Shown here one piece after another: positions 6,710 through 16,114 of a DNA stretch of 36,286 nucleotides. How positions within the stretch are numbered: the stretch's first letter is position 1; every line of letters starts with the position of its first letter. The DNA comes from Flexilinea sp. GTDB lineage: Bacteria > Chloroflexota > Anaerolineae > Anaerolineales > Anaerolineaceae. The stretch is taken from positions 1-36,286 of the forward strand of contig JAFRIR010000086.1 of NCBI GenBank assembly GCA_017432685.1. The letters run 5' to 3'. The notes under the pieces were generated by a model, which worked only from the letters and a program-made list of their open reading frames with translations, did no database searches and was not told the origin of the DNA. A program made the position numbers and the translations under genes.

Positions 6710-9478
6710 TTTCAGTTCTCCCCAATTGGTTCCGCGTTTTGCTTCCGTCAGGAGCGGAACTGCAAGTTCCGTGATGTTTTCCATCACGCTGCGGACCACA
6801 TCCTGTGTTTCATCCAGTTCTTCTTCCGGGACCTCCAGCATCAGTTCATCGTGAACCTGCAGCAGGATCGAAGCTCGGAGACCGTGATTTTTCAGCTCCG
6901 CGGGCAGAGCGATCATGGCAGCTTTCAATATGTCTGCGGAAGTGCCCTGTACCGGGGCATTGATCGCCTCGCGTTCTTCCCGGTTACGTAAATTGTAATT
7001 CATTTCCCGCTTTAAATTGGGAAAATAACGTTTTCTTCCTGCAAGTGTCCGGACCCAGCCCTGCTGTGCAGCCGTCAGGCGCAGCCCGTCCAGGAAAGAT
7101 TTCACTTTCGGAAATTGTTCAAAATAGGCTTTGACAAAGGCAGAAGCCTCTGATGGCGTCAGTCCGGTGGATTTGGAAAGTCCGAAAGAGCTCATGCCAT
7201 AGATCAGCCCAAAATTGATGGCTTTGGCATGACGGCGCTGATCCTTTGTGACTTCGGAAATGTCACAATGATAGATGGCGGCTGCTGTGGCCGCGTGAAT
7301 GTCCTGTCCGGCTTTGAATGCCGAGATCATGGCTTCATCACCGGACATGTGAGCGACGATGCGCAGCTCGATTTGACTGTAGTCCACTGAAAGAAGTTCC
7401 CAGCCCGGAGCAGCGGTAAAGGCGGTGCGGATCTGTTTCCCAAGCTCGGTTCGTGTCGGAATGTTCTGCAGGTTCGGTGAAGAAGAGGCCAGACGCCCGG
7501 TTACGGTACCGGTCTGGTTAAAGGAAGTATGGACACGTCCGGTGTTTTTGTCGATGCTCTCCGGCAGCGTATCGGTATAGGTACTCTTCAGCTTACCGAT
7601 CTCACGGTATTCGAGGATCTTGTCGATCACCGGGTGTTCTCCGCGCATTTCCTCCAAAACATCGGCTGCTGTTGAGTAATTTCCGGAACTTGTTTTCTTT
7701 GCAGTACGGGGTGGAACCAGCCCCAGCGTATTGAACAGAGCCCCCGCAAGCTGTTGTGTCGAGTTGATGTTGAAGGGATAGCCGACCAGGTCATAGATCT
7801 CCTTTTCGAGACTCACCAGACGTTCCGCGAGATCTGCCGACATTTGTGTCAAGAACTCACGGTCCAGCAGGATCCCGCGCATCTCCATCTCCGCCAGTAC
7901 CGGGATCAGCGGGATCTCATAGTCTGTGAAGATGTGTTCTGTCTGTTCAGCCTGCATCTTCTCCCGCAGGATCGGTATCAGCTGCAGCACCACTTCGGCA
8001 TCAGCAGCGGCATAGGGTGCTGCATCCTTCACCGGGACCCGGTCCATAGTGATCTGCTGCTTGCCTTTGCCGATCAGCGTTTCGATCTCTGTCATCCGGA
8101 TACCCAGCAGCGCTTTTGCCATCGGTTTGAGGCCCAGCTGCCGTGATTCCGGATCCAGGATCCAGCCGGCGATCATGGAGTCAAAGCGGATGCCTTTCAC
8201 CGGTATGCCGCAGCGTTCCAGCACGATGATGTCATATTTGACGTTGTGTCCGGCTTTCGGGATGTTGGGATCCGCAAGAACCGGTCCAAGCCTTTTCCGG
8301 ATAACGTCCAAAGAAAGCTGTTTTTCTTCACCCGTGTGACCGACCGGAATATAATATCCCGTTTTCGGTTCAGCCGCTAAAGAGATACCGACCAGATCGC
8401 AGGACATTGGATCCACGCCGGTGGTTTCCGTATCCAGTCCGATCATTTCAGCCGTGTAAAGTTTTTCGGTCAGCTCATCCAGCGCCTCTTCACTGTCAAC
8501 GATGACGGTATGGTTTTCATATGGCTCCTCTTGGGTTGCCTCGGGCATGTCCTGCACGCCGAACAGGGAGGGCTGTGCCTTCTCTTTTTGATAATTTGGC
8601 GCCAGTTTCCGCAGTTTTGGCAGCAGCGTGTTGAATTGCAATGTCCGGAACAATCTTTCCATGGCGGGAAAATCGATGTTGGCAGTGGATGCTTCCTCAA
8701 TGCGGAAATATTCCGGCAGGTCGGTGCGGATGCGGGCCAGGTTCTGGCTCAGGTAGGCGCTTTCTTTGTTGTTTTCGATCTTTGTTTTGACGGCCCCTTT
8801 GAGTTTGTCGGTATTGGCGTAAATGTTGTCCAGTGTGCCATAGCTTTCCAGCAGCGTTACCGCGGTTTTCGGCCCGATGCCCGGGATACCGGGATAATTG
8901 TCAGAGGGATCACCCACCAGGGCTTTGTAGTCCACCACCTGTTCCGGGGTCACGCCAAGAAAATCTTTCACCATTGCAGGGGTGTAGTCTTTGGCATCGG
9001 AAAGTTTGCTGCCGGGCAGGGAGACCACGATGTGATCGTCTACCAGCTGCAGCAGGTCCCGGTCTCCGGTGATGATCTTCACGTCATAACCCTTTGCTGC
9101 CATTTGTTTGGCAGTGGAACCAAGGACATCATCTGCTTCAAATCCTTCCACCTCGAGTCTCGGGACACCCAGTGTATCTACCAACTCTTTCATGCGGTCG
9201 ATTTGAGGGCGCAAGTCATCCGGCATTTTTGCCCGGGTTCCTTTGTAGGCGGGGAACAGTTCGTTGCGGAAAGTTTTCCCGATATCGAAGGCTACCGCCA
9301 GGTAGTCCGGGTGGTTGTTTTCCAGCAGCCGCAGCAGGATCGAAGCAAACCCATAAGTACCGGCAGTCGGTTCTCCATCCGATGTGGTCCAGCGTGACGT
9401 ATCCTGTCCTGCTGTAATGGCGAAATAGGCGCGGTAGGCGATTGCATGCCCGTCCACAAGATAAAGGGTCTCTGTCAT
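6707..9478 (-). CDS. polA: DNA polymerase I
   Basis: This 923-aa, three-domain polymerase fills gaps in repair and removes RNA primers. The 5-prime nuclease domain is residues 1-290 (EGFEADDVLG, ITGDRDLLQL, GDPSDNYPGIPGIGPKTA). The 3-prime proofreading domain is residues 325-505 and looks active: D349 and E351 in LDTETTG, D416 in HNVKYD, and Y489/D493 in YAAAD. The polymerase domain has D700 in LSVDYSQIELR (motif A), the O-helix RRHAKAINFGLIYG and D878 in QVHDEL (motif C). GGAG precedes the ATG, and the start lies 2 nt after the stop of the upstream gene, so the two are coupled. The stop TAG is the first unit of the heptamer array. Confidence 0.98.
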   Translation of the reverse strand: MTETLYLVDGHAIAYRAYFAITAGQDTSRWTTSDGEPTAGTYGFASILLRLLENNHPDYLAVAFDIGKTFRNELFPAYKGTRAKMPDDLRPQIDRMKELVDTLGVPRLEVEGFEADDVLGSTAKQMAAKGYDVKIITGDRDLLQLVDDHIVVSLPGSKLSDAKDYTPAMVKDFLGVTPEQVVDYKALVGDPSDNYPGIPGIGPKTAVTLLESYGTLDNIYANTDKLKGAVKTKIENNKESAYLSQNLARIRTDLPEYFRIEEASTANIDFPAMERLFRTLQFNTLLPKLRKLAPNYQKEKAQPSLFGVQDMPEATQEEPYENHTVIVDSEEALDELTEKLYTAEMIGLDTETTGVDPMSCDLVGISLAAEPKTGYYIPVGHTGEEKQLSLDVIRKRLGPVLADPNIPKAGHNVKYDIIVLERCGIPVKGIRFDSMIAGWILDPESRQLGLKPMAKALLGIRMTEIETLIGKGKQQITMDRVPVKDAAPYAAADAEVVLQLIPILREKMQAEQTEHIFTDYEIPLIPVLAEMEMRGILLDREFLTQMSADLAERLVSLEKEIYDLVGYPFNINSTQQLAGALFNTLGLVPPRTAKKTSSGNYSTAADVLEEMRGEHPVIDKILEYREIGKLKSTYTDTLPESIDKNTGRVHTSFNQTGTVTGRLASSSPNLQNIPTRTELGKQIRTAFTAAPGWELLSVDYSQIELRIVAHMSGDEAMISAFKAGQDIHAATAAAIYHCDISEVTKDQRRHAKAINFGLIYGMSSFGLSKSTGLTPSEASAFVKAYFEQFPKVKSFLDGLRLTAAQQGWVRTLAGRKRYFPNLKREMNYNLRNREEREAINAPVQGTSADILKAAMIALPAELKNHGLRASILLQVHDELMLEVPEEELDETQDVVRSVMENITELAVPLLTEAKRGTNWGELK

Positions 9479-9480
9479 CT

Positions 9481-10029
9481 CTAACTCCTCTTTGTTACTG
9501 CTTCACGGTTTTTACCGGCTGAAACTGCCTGAACGATAAACTCATCAGAAAAATCCCGGTCAGCCGGGCTGACGAAACAGTTCGCCGACCAGAATCGCTC
9601 TTTGTTTTGATATACATGGCTGAAGCATACCGTATCTTCCAGATCATCCCGGAATTCCCGGGCGATTACCTCAGTAGGATCATCGGCTCTCAACTCGGTC
9701 TGAAATTGTACAAATCTCGGACGTATCCTCACTTTATCCAAAGGTCTTTCCAAACGGACAGCGCTCATCAAAAGGCAGCGTTGGATCTGGCGTGATATCC
9801 GGCTGTTGATCAGGTTTTCACTCTTTTTGGGAATAAAGGTGAAGGTAAGCCACCCTGTCAGCTTTTCGGCTGCCCCGGCTTCTTCTCTGAACAGGTCGTC
9901 GACCCGGATGAAGTCTGCTTCCTCTGAGTACTCATCTACATCAAAAAAAATCAGTTCCGGCGGTTCTTCCTGTCGGATCTGCTTTTTTCTTACCGGGAAC
10001 TGTTCGAAATCGCGATCTGTTTCTTCCAT
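9481..10029 (-). CDS. Small protein resembling a catalytically dead IS200-type (Y1) transposase fold
   Basis: The 182-aa protein is translationally coupled to polA. Residues about 55-170 line up by eye with the Y1 transposase fold: GWLTFTFIPKKSENLINSRI where IS200-like proteins have a strand then a basic helix, RPRFVQFQTELRADDPTEV where they have PDHVHLLV followed by the SPSEVV helix, and FWSANCFVS where they have FWSRGYFVS. The HUH histidines are replaced (FVQFQ), and no tyrosine occupies the expected C-terminal site, so transposition is unlikely. The N-terminal 50 residues are acidic and Pro/Glu-rich. It could be a domesticated DNA-hairpin-binding protein. This is a pattern match made without a search, so an unrelated fold remains possible. 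Confidence 0.5.
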   Translation of the reverse strand: MEETDRDFEQFPVRKKQIRQEEPPELIFFDVDEYSEEADFIRVDDLFREEAGAAEKLTGWLTFTFIPKKSENLINSRISRQIQRCLLMSAVRLERPLDKVRIRPRFVQFQTELRADDPTEVIAREFRDDLEDTVCFSHVYQNKERFWSANCFVSPADRDFSDEFIVQAVSAGKNREAVTKRS

Positions 10030-10118
10030 TTTTCATTATTTTATCACAGGTCAGTCTTAAGGGCAGATGTGCTTTGGAAAGAATTAGAAAATGTTTTGGT
10101 GTTTTCTTTTTGTCTGCG

Positions 10119-10149
10119 TTGTATGAAGCCTTCGGATATCGGGTATAAT
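10119..10149 (+). promoter_or_regulatory. Probable promoter of the envelope-polymer operon
   Basis: A perfect TATAAT lies at 10144-10149 with TTGTAT at 10119-10124, a 19-bp spacer (slightly long). It lies 35 bp upstream of the TTG start of the yidC-fusion gene, in the divergent gap (10030-10183) shared with the minus-strand transposase-like gene. Confidence 0.55.
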
Positions 10150-10183
10150 CAAAATAACCGGAACAAGAAACGGAGGAAAGTCT

Positions 10184-12259
10184 TTGGAAATTATCAATTC
10201 TTTATTTGGGGCCCCGTTGGGATGGATCATGCGTCTTTGTTATGACATCGTTCATGATTATGGGATCACGATCATTCTGTTCACACTGATTTCAAAAATT
10301 ATTCTCCTTCCGATTTCTTTGCTTGTCCAAAAAAATTCCATTAAAATGGTGAAACTCCAGCCGGAAATTGATGAGATAAAAAGTCTTTACGCCGGAGATA
10401 AAGAACGAATCGCCGAAGAACAGTATAAGTTGTTTGAAAGGGAAGGCTACAGCCCGGCTGTTGGTTGTCTGCCGACAGTTCTGCAAATTCCGATCATTCT
10501 TGGTTTGATTCAGGTGATTTACCATCCGCTTCAGCACCTGTTTCGGGTCGCGAAAGATACAGCTGCCGCGGTAGTTGCGTTTGTCGGTAATATGCTTGGT
10601 ACCGTATTCAGCGGCAATTCCGCGGAGCTGCAAGCCATTGAAGCTCTCCACCGTGATGAAATTGCGGAAGCGGTCCGGAATGCCGGACTGCTTACTCCGG
10701 AAACGATTGAAAAGATCCGTGCTATGCGTCTGGATTTTCTGGGTATCCGGCTGACAGAAACTCCTTCCATCAAAGAACCTGGGATCCTTTGGATCGTTCC
10801 GATCCTTTCCGCGCTCAGTGCTCTGGCTTTGTGCCTTTACCAGGATCGGGCAAATGTACTGCAGCGGGAGCAGGGGAAGCTGCAGCAGTGGGGTATGACC
10901 ATTTTTCTGGTTCTGTTTTCGCTGTATTTTACGTTTCTTGTCCCGGCGGGGATCGGAGTTTACTGGATCTGTTCCAATTTGATGGCGATCATTCAGATGA
11001 TGATTCTGAACCGGATCTATGCACCTGAAAAATATATTGACTATGAAGCCAGAAAAGTCAGGAAAGAACGTTTGGCGGATAACAGTGAAGAAGCCGCTGC
11101 CAAACGCGAGGTCGAACGAAAACTCAGCCTGCGGGAACATGAAGATATGAACCGCTTTTACAACACACAGAATAAATTGGTAATGTTTTATTCCGAAAAA
11201 AGTGGTTTTTATAACTATTTTGCCGAGATCATTGAATATCTTCTTGCTCATACGAAGATCATGATCCATTATGTCACCGGAGATCCGGATGATCAGGTAT
11301 TCCGGATGAATGAACCCAATCTAATTCCTTATTATGTCAGTGATCGGAATCTGGGTACGTTCTTCGCGCAGCTGGATGTCCCGATCGTAGTAATGACGAT
11401 GCCGGATTTGCAGACCTTCCACATCAAACGATCAGTTGTAAAGAAAGATATTGAATATATTTATGTCTTCCATGGATATGGGAGCACGACGATCCAATAC
11501 AGAAAAGGCGCATTTGACCATTTCGACACGATTTTCTGCATTGGGCCTTATATGATCAATGAGATCCGGGAAACAGAGGCAAAATACGGATTGAAAGAGA
11601 AGAAGCTGATCAAACACGGGTACGGACTGTTTGACCGTCTGCTCCGTGAATATGATCAATTGCCGGAGAAACCAAATGATCCACGGATGATCCTGATCGC
11701 GCCATCTCATCAGCCCGGCAACATTCTGGAAAGCTGTATTGATGAAATCATTGAAAATCTATATGCTGCCGGATATAAAGTGGTTGTCCGTCCCCATCCT
11801 CAATTCGTCAAGCGAAATCCGGATTTCATGACTGAACTGGAGAATCGTTACGCTGAAAAGATCGGAGATCGGCTCGTGTTTGAAACAAATTTCACCACAC
11901 ATACCTCTGTTTACACGGCGGATATGTTGATTACTGATTGGTCCGGAGTTGCCTGCGAATTCAGTTTTGTGACGAAACGACCGGCACTATTCATCAATAC
12001 ACCGATAAAAATTATCAATCCGGAGTATGACAAGTATGTAAACAAGCCGGTTGAGATTGCCTACCGTGATATCTGCGGGATATCCATTGATCCCGGTGAT
12101 GTAAGTAAGATAGCGGATCACGTTTCTGAAATTTTTGCACGGGAAAATGATTTTCATCAAACCATCATAAATTATTTTGAAGAAAATGTATATAACATTG
12201 GTCACAGCGGACAAAACGGTGCGAAATATATCATTTCGAGCCTGAAAAACAGACAGTAA
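10184..12259 (+). CDS. YidC/Oxa1 membrane insertase fused to a CDP-glycerol glycerophosphotransferase-like domain
   Basis: The start is TTG, supported by GGAGG 7 nt upstream. Residues 1-285 are a YidC/Oxa1 domain: membrane spans near 26-48, 95-115, 200-220 and 236-275, the motif MVKLQPEIDEIKSLY before a cytoplasmic hairpin, and PAVGCLPTVLQIPIILGLIQ. A basic linker follows (286-325). Residues about 330-691 resemble CDP-glycerol:glycerophosphotransferases of teichoic-acid synthesis (TagF/TagB-like): VFHGYGS at 428-434, VVVRPHP at 533-539, and LITDWSGVACEFSF at 582-595, where relatives have DYSS. The fusion would tether a polymerase or priming transferase to an insertase-like membrane unit. It heads an operon with the YIDPxT protein and two sulfatases. 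The domains are clear; the joint function is inferred. Confidence 0.88.
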   Translation: MEIINSLFGAPLGWIMRLCYDIVHDYGITIILFTLISKIILLPISLLVQKNSIKMVKLQPEIDEIKSLYAGDKERIAEEQYKLFEREGYSPAVGCLPTVLQIPIILGLIQVIYHPLQHLFRVAKDTAAAVVAFVGNMLGTVFSGNSAELQAIEALHRDEIAEAVRNAGLLTPETIEKIRAMRLDFLGIRLTETPSIKEPGILWIVPILSALSALALCLYQDRANVLQREQGKLQQWGMTIFLVLFSLYFTFLVPAGIGVYWICSNLMAIIQMMILNRIYAPEKYIDYEARKVRKERLADNSEEAAAKREVERKLSLREHEDMNRFYNTQNKLVMFYSEKSGFYNYFAEIIEYLLAHTKIMIHYVTGDPDDQVFRMNEPNLIPYYVSDRNLGTFFAQLDVPIVVMTMPDLQTFHIKRSVVKKDIEYIYVFHGYGSTTIQYRKGAFDHFDTIFCIGPYMINEIRETEAKYGLKEKKLIKHGYGLFDRLLREYDQLPEKPNDPRMILIAPSHQPGNILESCIDEIIENLYAAGYKVVVRPHPQFVKRNPDFMTELENRYAEKIGDRLVFETNFTTHTSVYTADMLITDWSGVACEFSFVTKRPALFINTPIKIINPEYDKYVNKPVEIAYRDICGISIDPGDVSKIADHVSEIFARENDFHQTIINYFEENVYNIGHSGQNGAKYIISSLKNRQ

Positions 12260-12289
12260 ACGGAAGTTTGAAATTGAAAGGATAAAAAA

Positions 12290-12541
12290 ATGACAGCATT
12301 ATTTTTCTTTATCGTTGCTTTTGCGATGTTTGGGTCTTTTTCTCCCGCATCGGCATATATTGATCCGGCTACGACATCTTACCTGCTGGAATTGATTGTC
12401 GGTATCGTTGTTGTGGGCGGCGCTGCTTTTGGATACTATTGGCGGAAAATTAAGAATAAAGTCAGCAAAAACGATGAAACGAACTCCGGTGTTTCGGTTG
12501 AAGAACAGCTTTCCGGTATTGATGATGATGACGAAGATTAA
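12290..12541 (+). CDS. Tiny YIDPxT-motif membrane protein
   Basis: The 83-aa protein has a cleavable N-terminal signal (ending SPASA), then AYIDPATTSYLLELIVGIVV and a membrane span, a basic patch (YYWRKIKNKVSK) and an acidic tail (GIDDDDED). Small proteins with YIDPxTxSxLLQ followed by one span recur beside surface-polymer transferases and sulfatase-type enzymes in many bacteria, with no assigned biochemical role. AAAGGA before the ATG supports the start. It lies 30 nt after the YidC fusion and 6 nt before the first sulfatase, so it is in the same operon. It may be a structural partner of the membrane transferases. Confidence 0.8.
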   Translation: MTALFFFIVAFAMFGSFSPASAYIDPATTSYLLELIVGIVVVGGAAFGYYWRKIKNKVSKNDETNSGVSVEEQLSGIDDDDED

Positions 12542-12547
12542 ATAAGA

Positions 12548-14329
12548 ATGCTGCAAAAAACGAAATCGTTTTTCACAGGTAAACGTTCCTTTTCGAAGCG
12601 GCTCGTGCTTTCTGCCGGGCCATCTTTTGTGTTAAGCTTCATGCTGTTCTTTTTCGGACCCCTGGACCTTGCTTATGTAAGCAGGGATGACATTACCTAT
12701 TCTCCTCTGGAAATTGTTCCTGTAACGGCACTGATCATGTTGATTTCCTTCCTGGTCCTGCTGCTCGCAGCTGCCATCCCGGGAGGGAAGATCCATGCCG
12801 GTCTTGTTTCTGCATATACAGGCTTCGGTATAGCCTTATATGTACAGGGCGCTTTTCTCAATCCGGATCTCGGAACGCTGGATGGTCATTCGATCGAGTG
12901 GACAAGTCTCAGCACGAGGATGCTCCTCAACCTTGTGCTGTGGTTTTTCATTGTGCTGATTCCATATCTGATCCACTATTTCAGCAACCGGAGTTGGCGC
13001 AGGTTTGTCTCAATGGTTTCTATGATTCTGATCCTGATGCAGGCTGTTTCCCTTTCCACCAAGCTTATCGATCAAATGCGTATTGACAGTGAAAATGCTG
13101 ATAATTATTTGTTTTCCAAAGAAAACATGTTTCATCTGGGAAAAGAAAAAAACGTGGTCATTTTCCTGCTGGATACAGTTTCAAACAAAGATATTGAACA
13201 AATAACTGATGCTTATCCTGATATTTTGTATCAATTCAGAGATTTCACCCGCTTTGATAACGCAAACACCCGTTTTATGTATACTGTCCCTTCCGTGCTC
13301 GAAATTCTGACCACATTTGATCCGGATGATCCGGTTTTCGATCTGTACGATCATATTGACCGAGCGTGGAAAAACCCAAAAGCCGATGCATTCTATTCTG
13401 CTTTGAAAGAAGCCGGTTTTCAAACAAATCTTTATGTGTCAAAAAACTATATAACCAATAATCTCGGAGAGCTGCGGCCCTATCTATCCAATATCTTCGA
13501 ATATAGTGATGATATTGAAATAAACCGGACTGCGCTGCTGAATTTATATAAATTGTCATTGTTCCGCTATTTGCCGATTGCTGCAAAACCATTTTTTGTC
13601 ATATATACAGATGACATCAATCAGATCATTACAAACCCGAAAGCTTATGCCAACCAGTGGGATTTTGTGAAACAGGTCTATAATACCGATCTGGAGACAG
13701 GACCGGAAGAGAATGTTTTCAGTTTCTATTATCTTCAGGGAACGCACAGGCCATATACTTTGAACGAACGAGGTGAAATCACAGGCGATTACAGCAAACT
13801 GAACGTAACCAATATGGTAGATCAGGGCGCCGGTTTTTTGAATCTCGTCGGTCATTATTTATGGAGAATGAAAACCCTGGATATCTATGATGATGCGTTG
13901 ATCATTATTCTGGCTGATCATGGCAGTACGGCCGGAAACTATTTTTATGATCCGCAGCCGATATTCTGGATCAAACCTCCTCACCAGCAGCAGGATTCAA
14001 TGCTCATTACGCATGCACCCATCACCACACAGACCCAAATGCTGCCGACAATTGCGGAAATTCTTGGTTTCACGAACTTTGATTATGGCGATACTGTTTT
14101 CGATATCGAAGATGAACCTGTTGAACGCTGGACCAGGATCTATGGTTTTAACAGCGATTATCCTGCTACGGGGACTAACGAACCATCAAACGTGGTTTAT
14201 GAATATCATTATACAGGTGACGGTAATGATTTAATCGAGGCGTTCCGCGGAGAAGATATGGTCATATATCCGATGACAAAAGGCCTCATTTACATGTTAG
14301 AGGAACATTGGAACAATGAACAGGAATAA
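12548..14329 (+). CDS. Membrane sulfatase-fold protein, LTA-synthase/phosphotransferase-like (copy 1)
   Basis: The protein is 593 aa. The N-terminal third holds about five membrane spans (near 20-38, 55-78, 85-102, 125-145 and 153-172). The exterior C-terminal domain has the alkaline-phosphatase/sulfatase fold: NVVIFLLDT with metal ligand D209, candidate nucleophile T246 in FMYTVPSV, H401 in YLQGTHRPYT and D458/H459 in ILADHGS. Such enzymes move phospho-alditol or phosphoethanolamine groups onto surface polymers. With a CDP-glycerol-type transferase two genes upstream, a role in building or decorating a teichoic-acid-like polymer is likely. The exact substrate is unknown. Its last 14 bases overlap the start of the next gene. 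Confidence 0.85.
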   Translation: MLQKTKSFFTGKRSFSKRLVLSAGPSFVLSFMLFFFGPLDLAYVSRDDITYSPLEIVPVTALIMLISFLVLLLAAAIPGGKIHAGLVSAYTGFGIALYVQGAFLNPDLGTLDGHSIEWTSLSTRMLLNLVLWFFIVLIPYLIHYFSNRSWRRFVSMVSMILILMQAVSLSTKLIDQMRIDSENADNYLFSKENMFHLGKEKNVVIFLLDTVSNKDIEQITDAYPDILYQFRDFTRFDNANTRFMYTVPSVLEILTTFDPDDPVFDLYDHIDRAWKNPKADAFYSALKEAGFQTNLYVSKNYITNNLGELRPYLSNIFEYSDDIEINRTALLNLYKLSLFRYLPIAAKPFFVIYTDDINQIITNPKAYANQWDFVKQVYNTDLETGPEENVFSFYYLQGTHRPYTLNERGEITGDYSKLNVTNMVDQGAGFLNLVGHYLWRMKTLDIYDDALIIILADHGSTAGNYFYDPQPIFWIKPPHQQQDSMLITHAPITTQTQMLPTIAEILGFTNFDYGDTVFDIEDEPVERWTRIYGFNSDYPATGTNEPSNVVYEYHYTGDGNDLIEAFRGEDMVIYPMTKGLIYMLEEHWNNEQE

Positions 14330-16067
14330 ACTAAAAAAACTCATCAAAGGAAAGCGTCCGTTTCCAACTCGGCTATGTTTCGCCTTTTTCCCTGCGCTCG
14401 CATTAAGCTCTACACTTCTGTTTTTTGTTCCGTTGAACATAACATCCTCCAACCGAAACAATCTGTCTTTTTCGGCTGTTGACATTCTGCCTGCTACCGC
14501 ATTGTCCGCGGGACTTTCTCTGATGATCCTTCTTCTGATTGCGGCTATCCCCGGTGGAAAAGTCCATGCCTTTATCGTTTCTGCTTATGTGGGGATCAGC
14601 ATTGCATTTTTTGTTCAGAACTCTTTTCTGAACACTGATTTTGATTCATTGGATGGTTTGGTGATCAATTGGAAAAGCTTCAGCACAAAGATGGTTATCA
14701 ATCTTGTTGTCTGGTGCGCCATTCTGTACATTCCTCATTTGATCCATTACTTCTCCAATTGTTTCTGGCGTTATTTTTCCGTGACGGTTTCCATCATCCT
14801 GGTTGTAATACAGGTCGTATTTCTGGTCAAAGACTTGACTGGATTGCGGCAGAGTGAGACAGAACAACCGGAAAAGCTCTACCTGTCCGATGAAGAAATG
14901 TTTAGGGTTGGGAATGATAAAAATATCGTGGTATTTCTGCTGAACGAAACCAGCAGCAAGGATTTGCAGAGTATGTCGGAAAAATATCCGGAAGTAATGA
15001 GTGCTTTTCATGATTTTACCGGTTATGACAACGCAAATTCACACTATATGTACACGTTTCCTTCTCTGATCAACCTGCTTACCGGAGAAGAATGGGATAG
15101 TGAGACGGAAACAGTCCGTGATTATATGCATAAGGCATGGCAGGCTGATCGGACAGTTTCCTTTTATCAAAAACTTGAAGATGCAGGTTTTGAGCGGAAT
15201 TTTTATCTGCATCTTCCTTATGTTTCAAACGATCCATCTGTTTTACTGGGCGCTTTTTCCAATTTAAAACAGGATCATGGGTTTGTCATTGATCGAGACG
15301 CTCAGCGGAATCTTTATAAAATGTCAGCTTTCCGATGCAGTCCGATCATGCTGAAGCCATTTTTTATGTTGTCTGTCTCCGATTTCAGTGGCATGGTCAC
15401 CTGGAAAGATGCATGGAATGATGAATGGGATTTCGCTGCGGGTATGAATGAAAAACAGCTGACTTCCGGAAATATTCAGAACGCTTTCATCTTTTATTCT
15501 CTGCCGGGGTCTCACAGTCCTTATAAACTCGATGAAAGCGGACAGCTGAAGGATGTCAGTAATATTTCCTTTGATGTTCTGCAAACCGTTGGAAAGGAAG
15601 AGCAATTGGCAGGGTCCTTTACCTTGATCAGCAGTTATATGGATCAGCTGAAAGCCATGGGCTTATATGAAAAAACAGGTATCATCATTCTATCAGACCA
15701 CGGCAGCAATACCGGAAAAAACACAGATCATCAACCGATATATTTTGTGAAAATGCCGGGACAGCAGCAGGAGACATTGGAAATGAAAACTAATCCTATC
15801 ACGATCCAGGATTGTTTTTCAGCAGATGTTATAGCAATGGCCGGCGGAAATGGAAGCCAATGGGGTGTCTTGTCATCTCAGGTGCCTGACGAACCGGTTG
15901 AGCGATGGACGCGTACCTTCGCCAGAGACGATGCATTTCCTGTGATCGATAATGCGTCTTTCAATGTCATGCGCGAATATCGTTATGACAGGGACGGAGA
16001 TTATCTCATTGACCTGTGGGTGGCCGGGAAATTCTCTGAGATACCGATGATTGACAGTTATTATTGA
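14316..16067 (+). CDS. Membrane sulfatase-fold protein, paralogue of the preceding gene (copy 2), altered metal site
   Basis: This 583-aa tandem paralogue of the preceding gene has the same five-span N-terminus (shared IPGGK(V/I)HA and LIHYFSN) and sulfatase domain. Nucleophile T247 is kept (YMYTFPSL), as are GSHSPYKL and ILSDHGS. The first metal ligand is changed: the copy-1 motif FLLDTVS reads FLLNETS here, with N210 at the aspartate position. That may weaken metal binding or shift chemistry, or leave a regulatory or scaffolding copy. The start overlaps the copy-1 stop, so the pair is translationally coupled and may form a heterodimer. The C-terminal part shares DEPVERWTR with copy 1. It is the last gene of the operon; a bidirectional terminator follows at 16186-16213. 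Confidence 0.82.
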   Translation: MNRNKLKKLIKGKRPFPTRLCFAFFPALALSSTLLFFVPLNITSSNRNNLSFSAVDILPATALSAGLSLMILLLIAAIPGGKVHAFIVSAYVGISIAFFVQNSFLNTDFDSLDGLVINWKSFSTKMVINLVVWCAILYIPHLIHYFSNCFWRYFSVTVSIILVVIQVVFLVKDLTGLRQSETEQPEKLYLSDEEMFRVGNDKNIVVFLLNETSSKDLQSMSEKYPEVMSAFHDFTGYDNANSHYMYTFPSLINLLTGEEWDSETETVRDYMHKAWQADRTVSFYQKLEDAGFERNFYLHLPYVSNDPSVLLGAFSNLKQDHGFVIDRDAQRNLYKMSAFRCSPIMLKPFFMLSVSDFSGMVTWKDAWNDEWDFAAGMNEKQLTSGNIQNAFIFYSLPGSHSPYKLDESGQLKDVSNISFDVLQTVGKEEQLAGSFTLISSYMDQLKAMGLYEKTGIIILSDHGSNTGKNTDHQPIYFVKMPGQQQETLEMKTNPITIQDCFSADVIAMAGGNGSQWGVLSSQVPDEPVERWTRTFARDDAFPVIDNASFNVMREYRYDRDGDYLIDLWVAGKFSEIPMIDSYY

Positions 16068-16114
16068 TCAGATTCATTTGTATAGAGATGAGCACACGGA
16101 GGCGGTTTTCCTGT

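Noticed and set aside
8510..9397. A 295-codon plus-strand frame opposite polA
   Set aside because: It is an antisense shadow of the 5-prime nuclease domain of polA.
10292..11269. A 325-codon minus-strand frame opposite the yidC fusion
   Set aside because: It is rich in F, N and R with no family likeness; the plus-strand YidC domain is clear.
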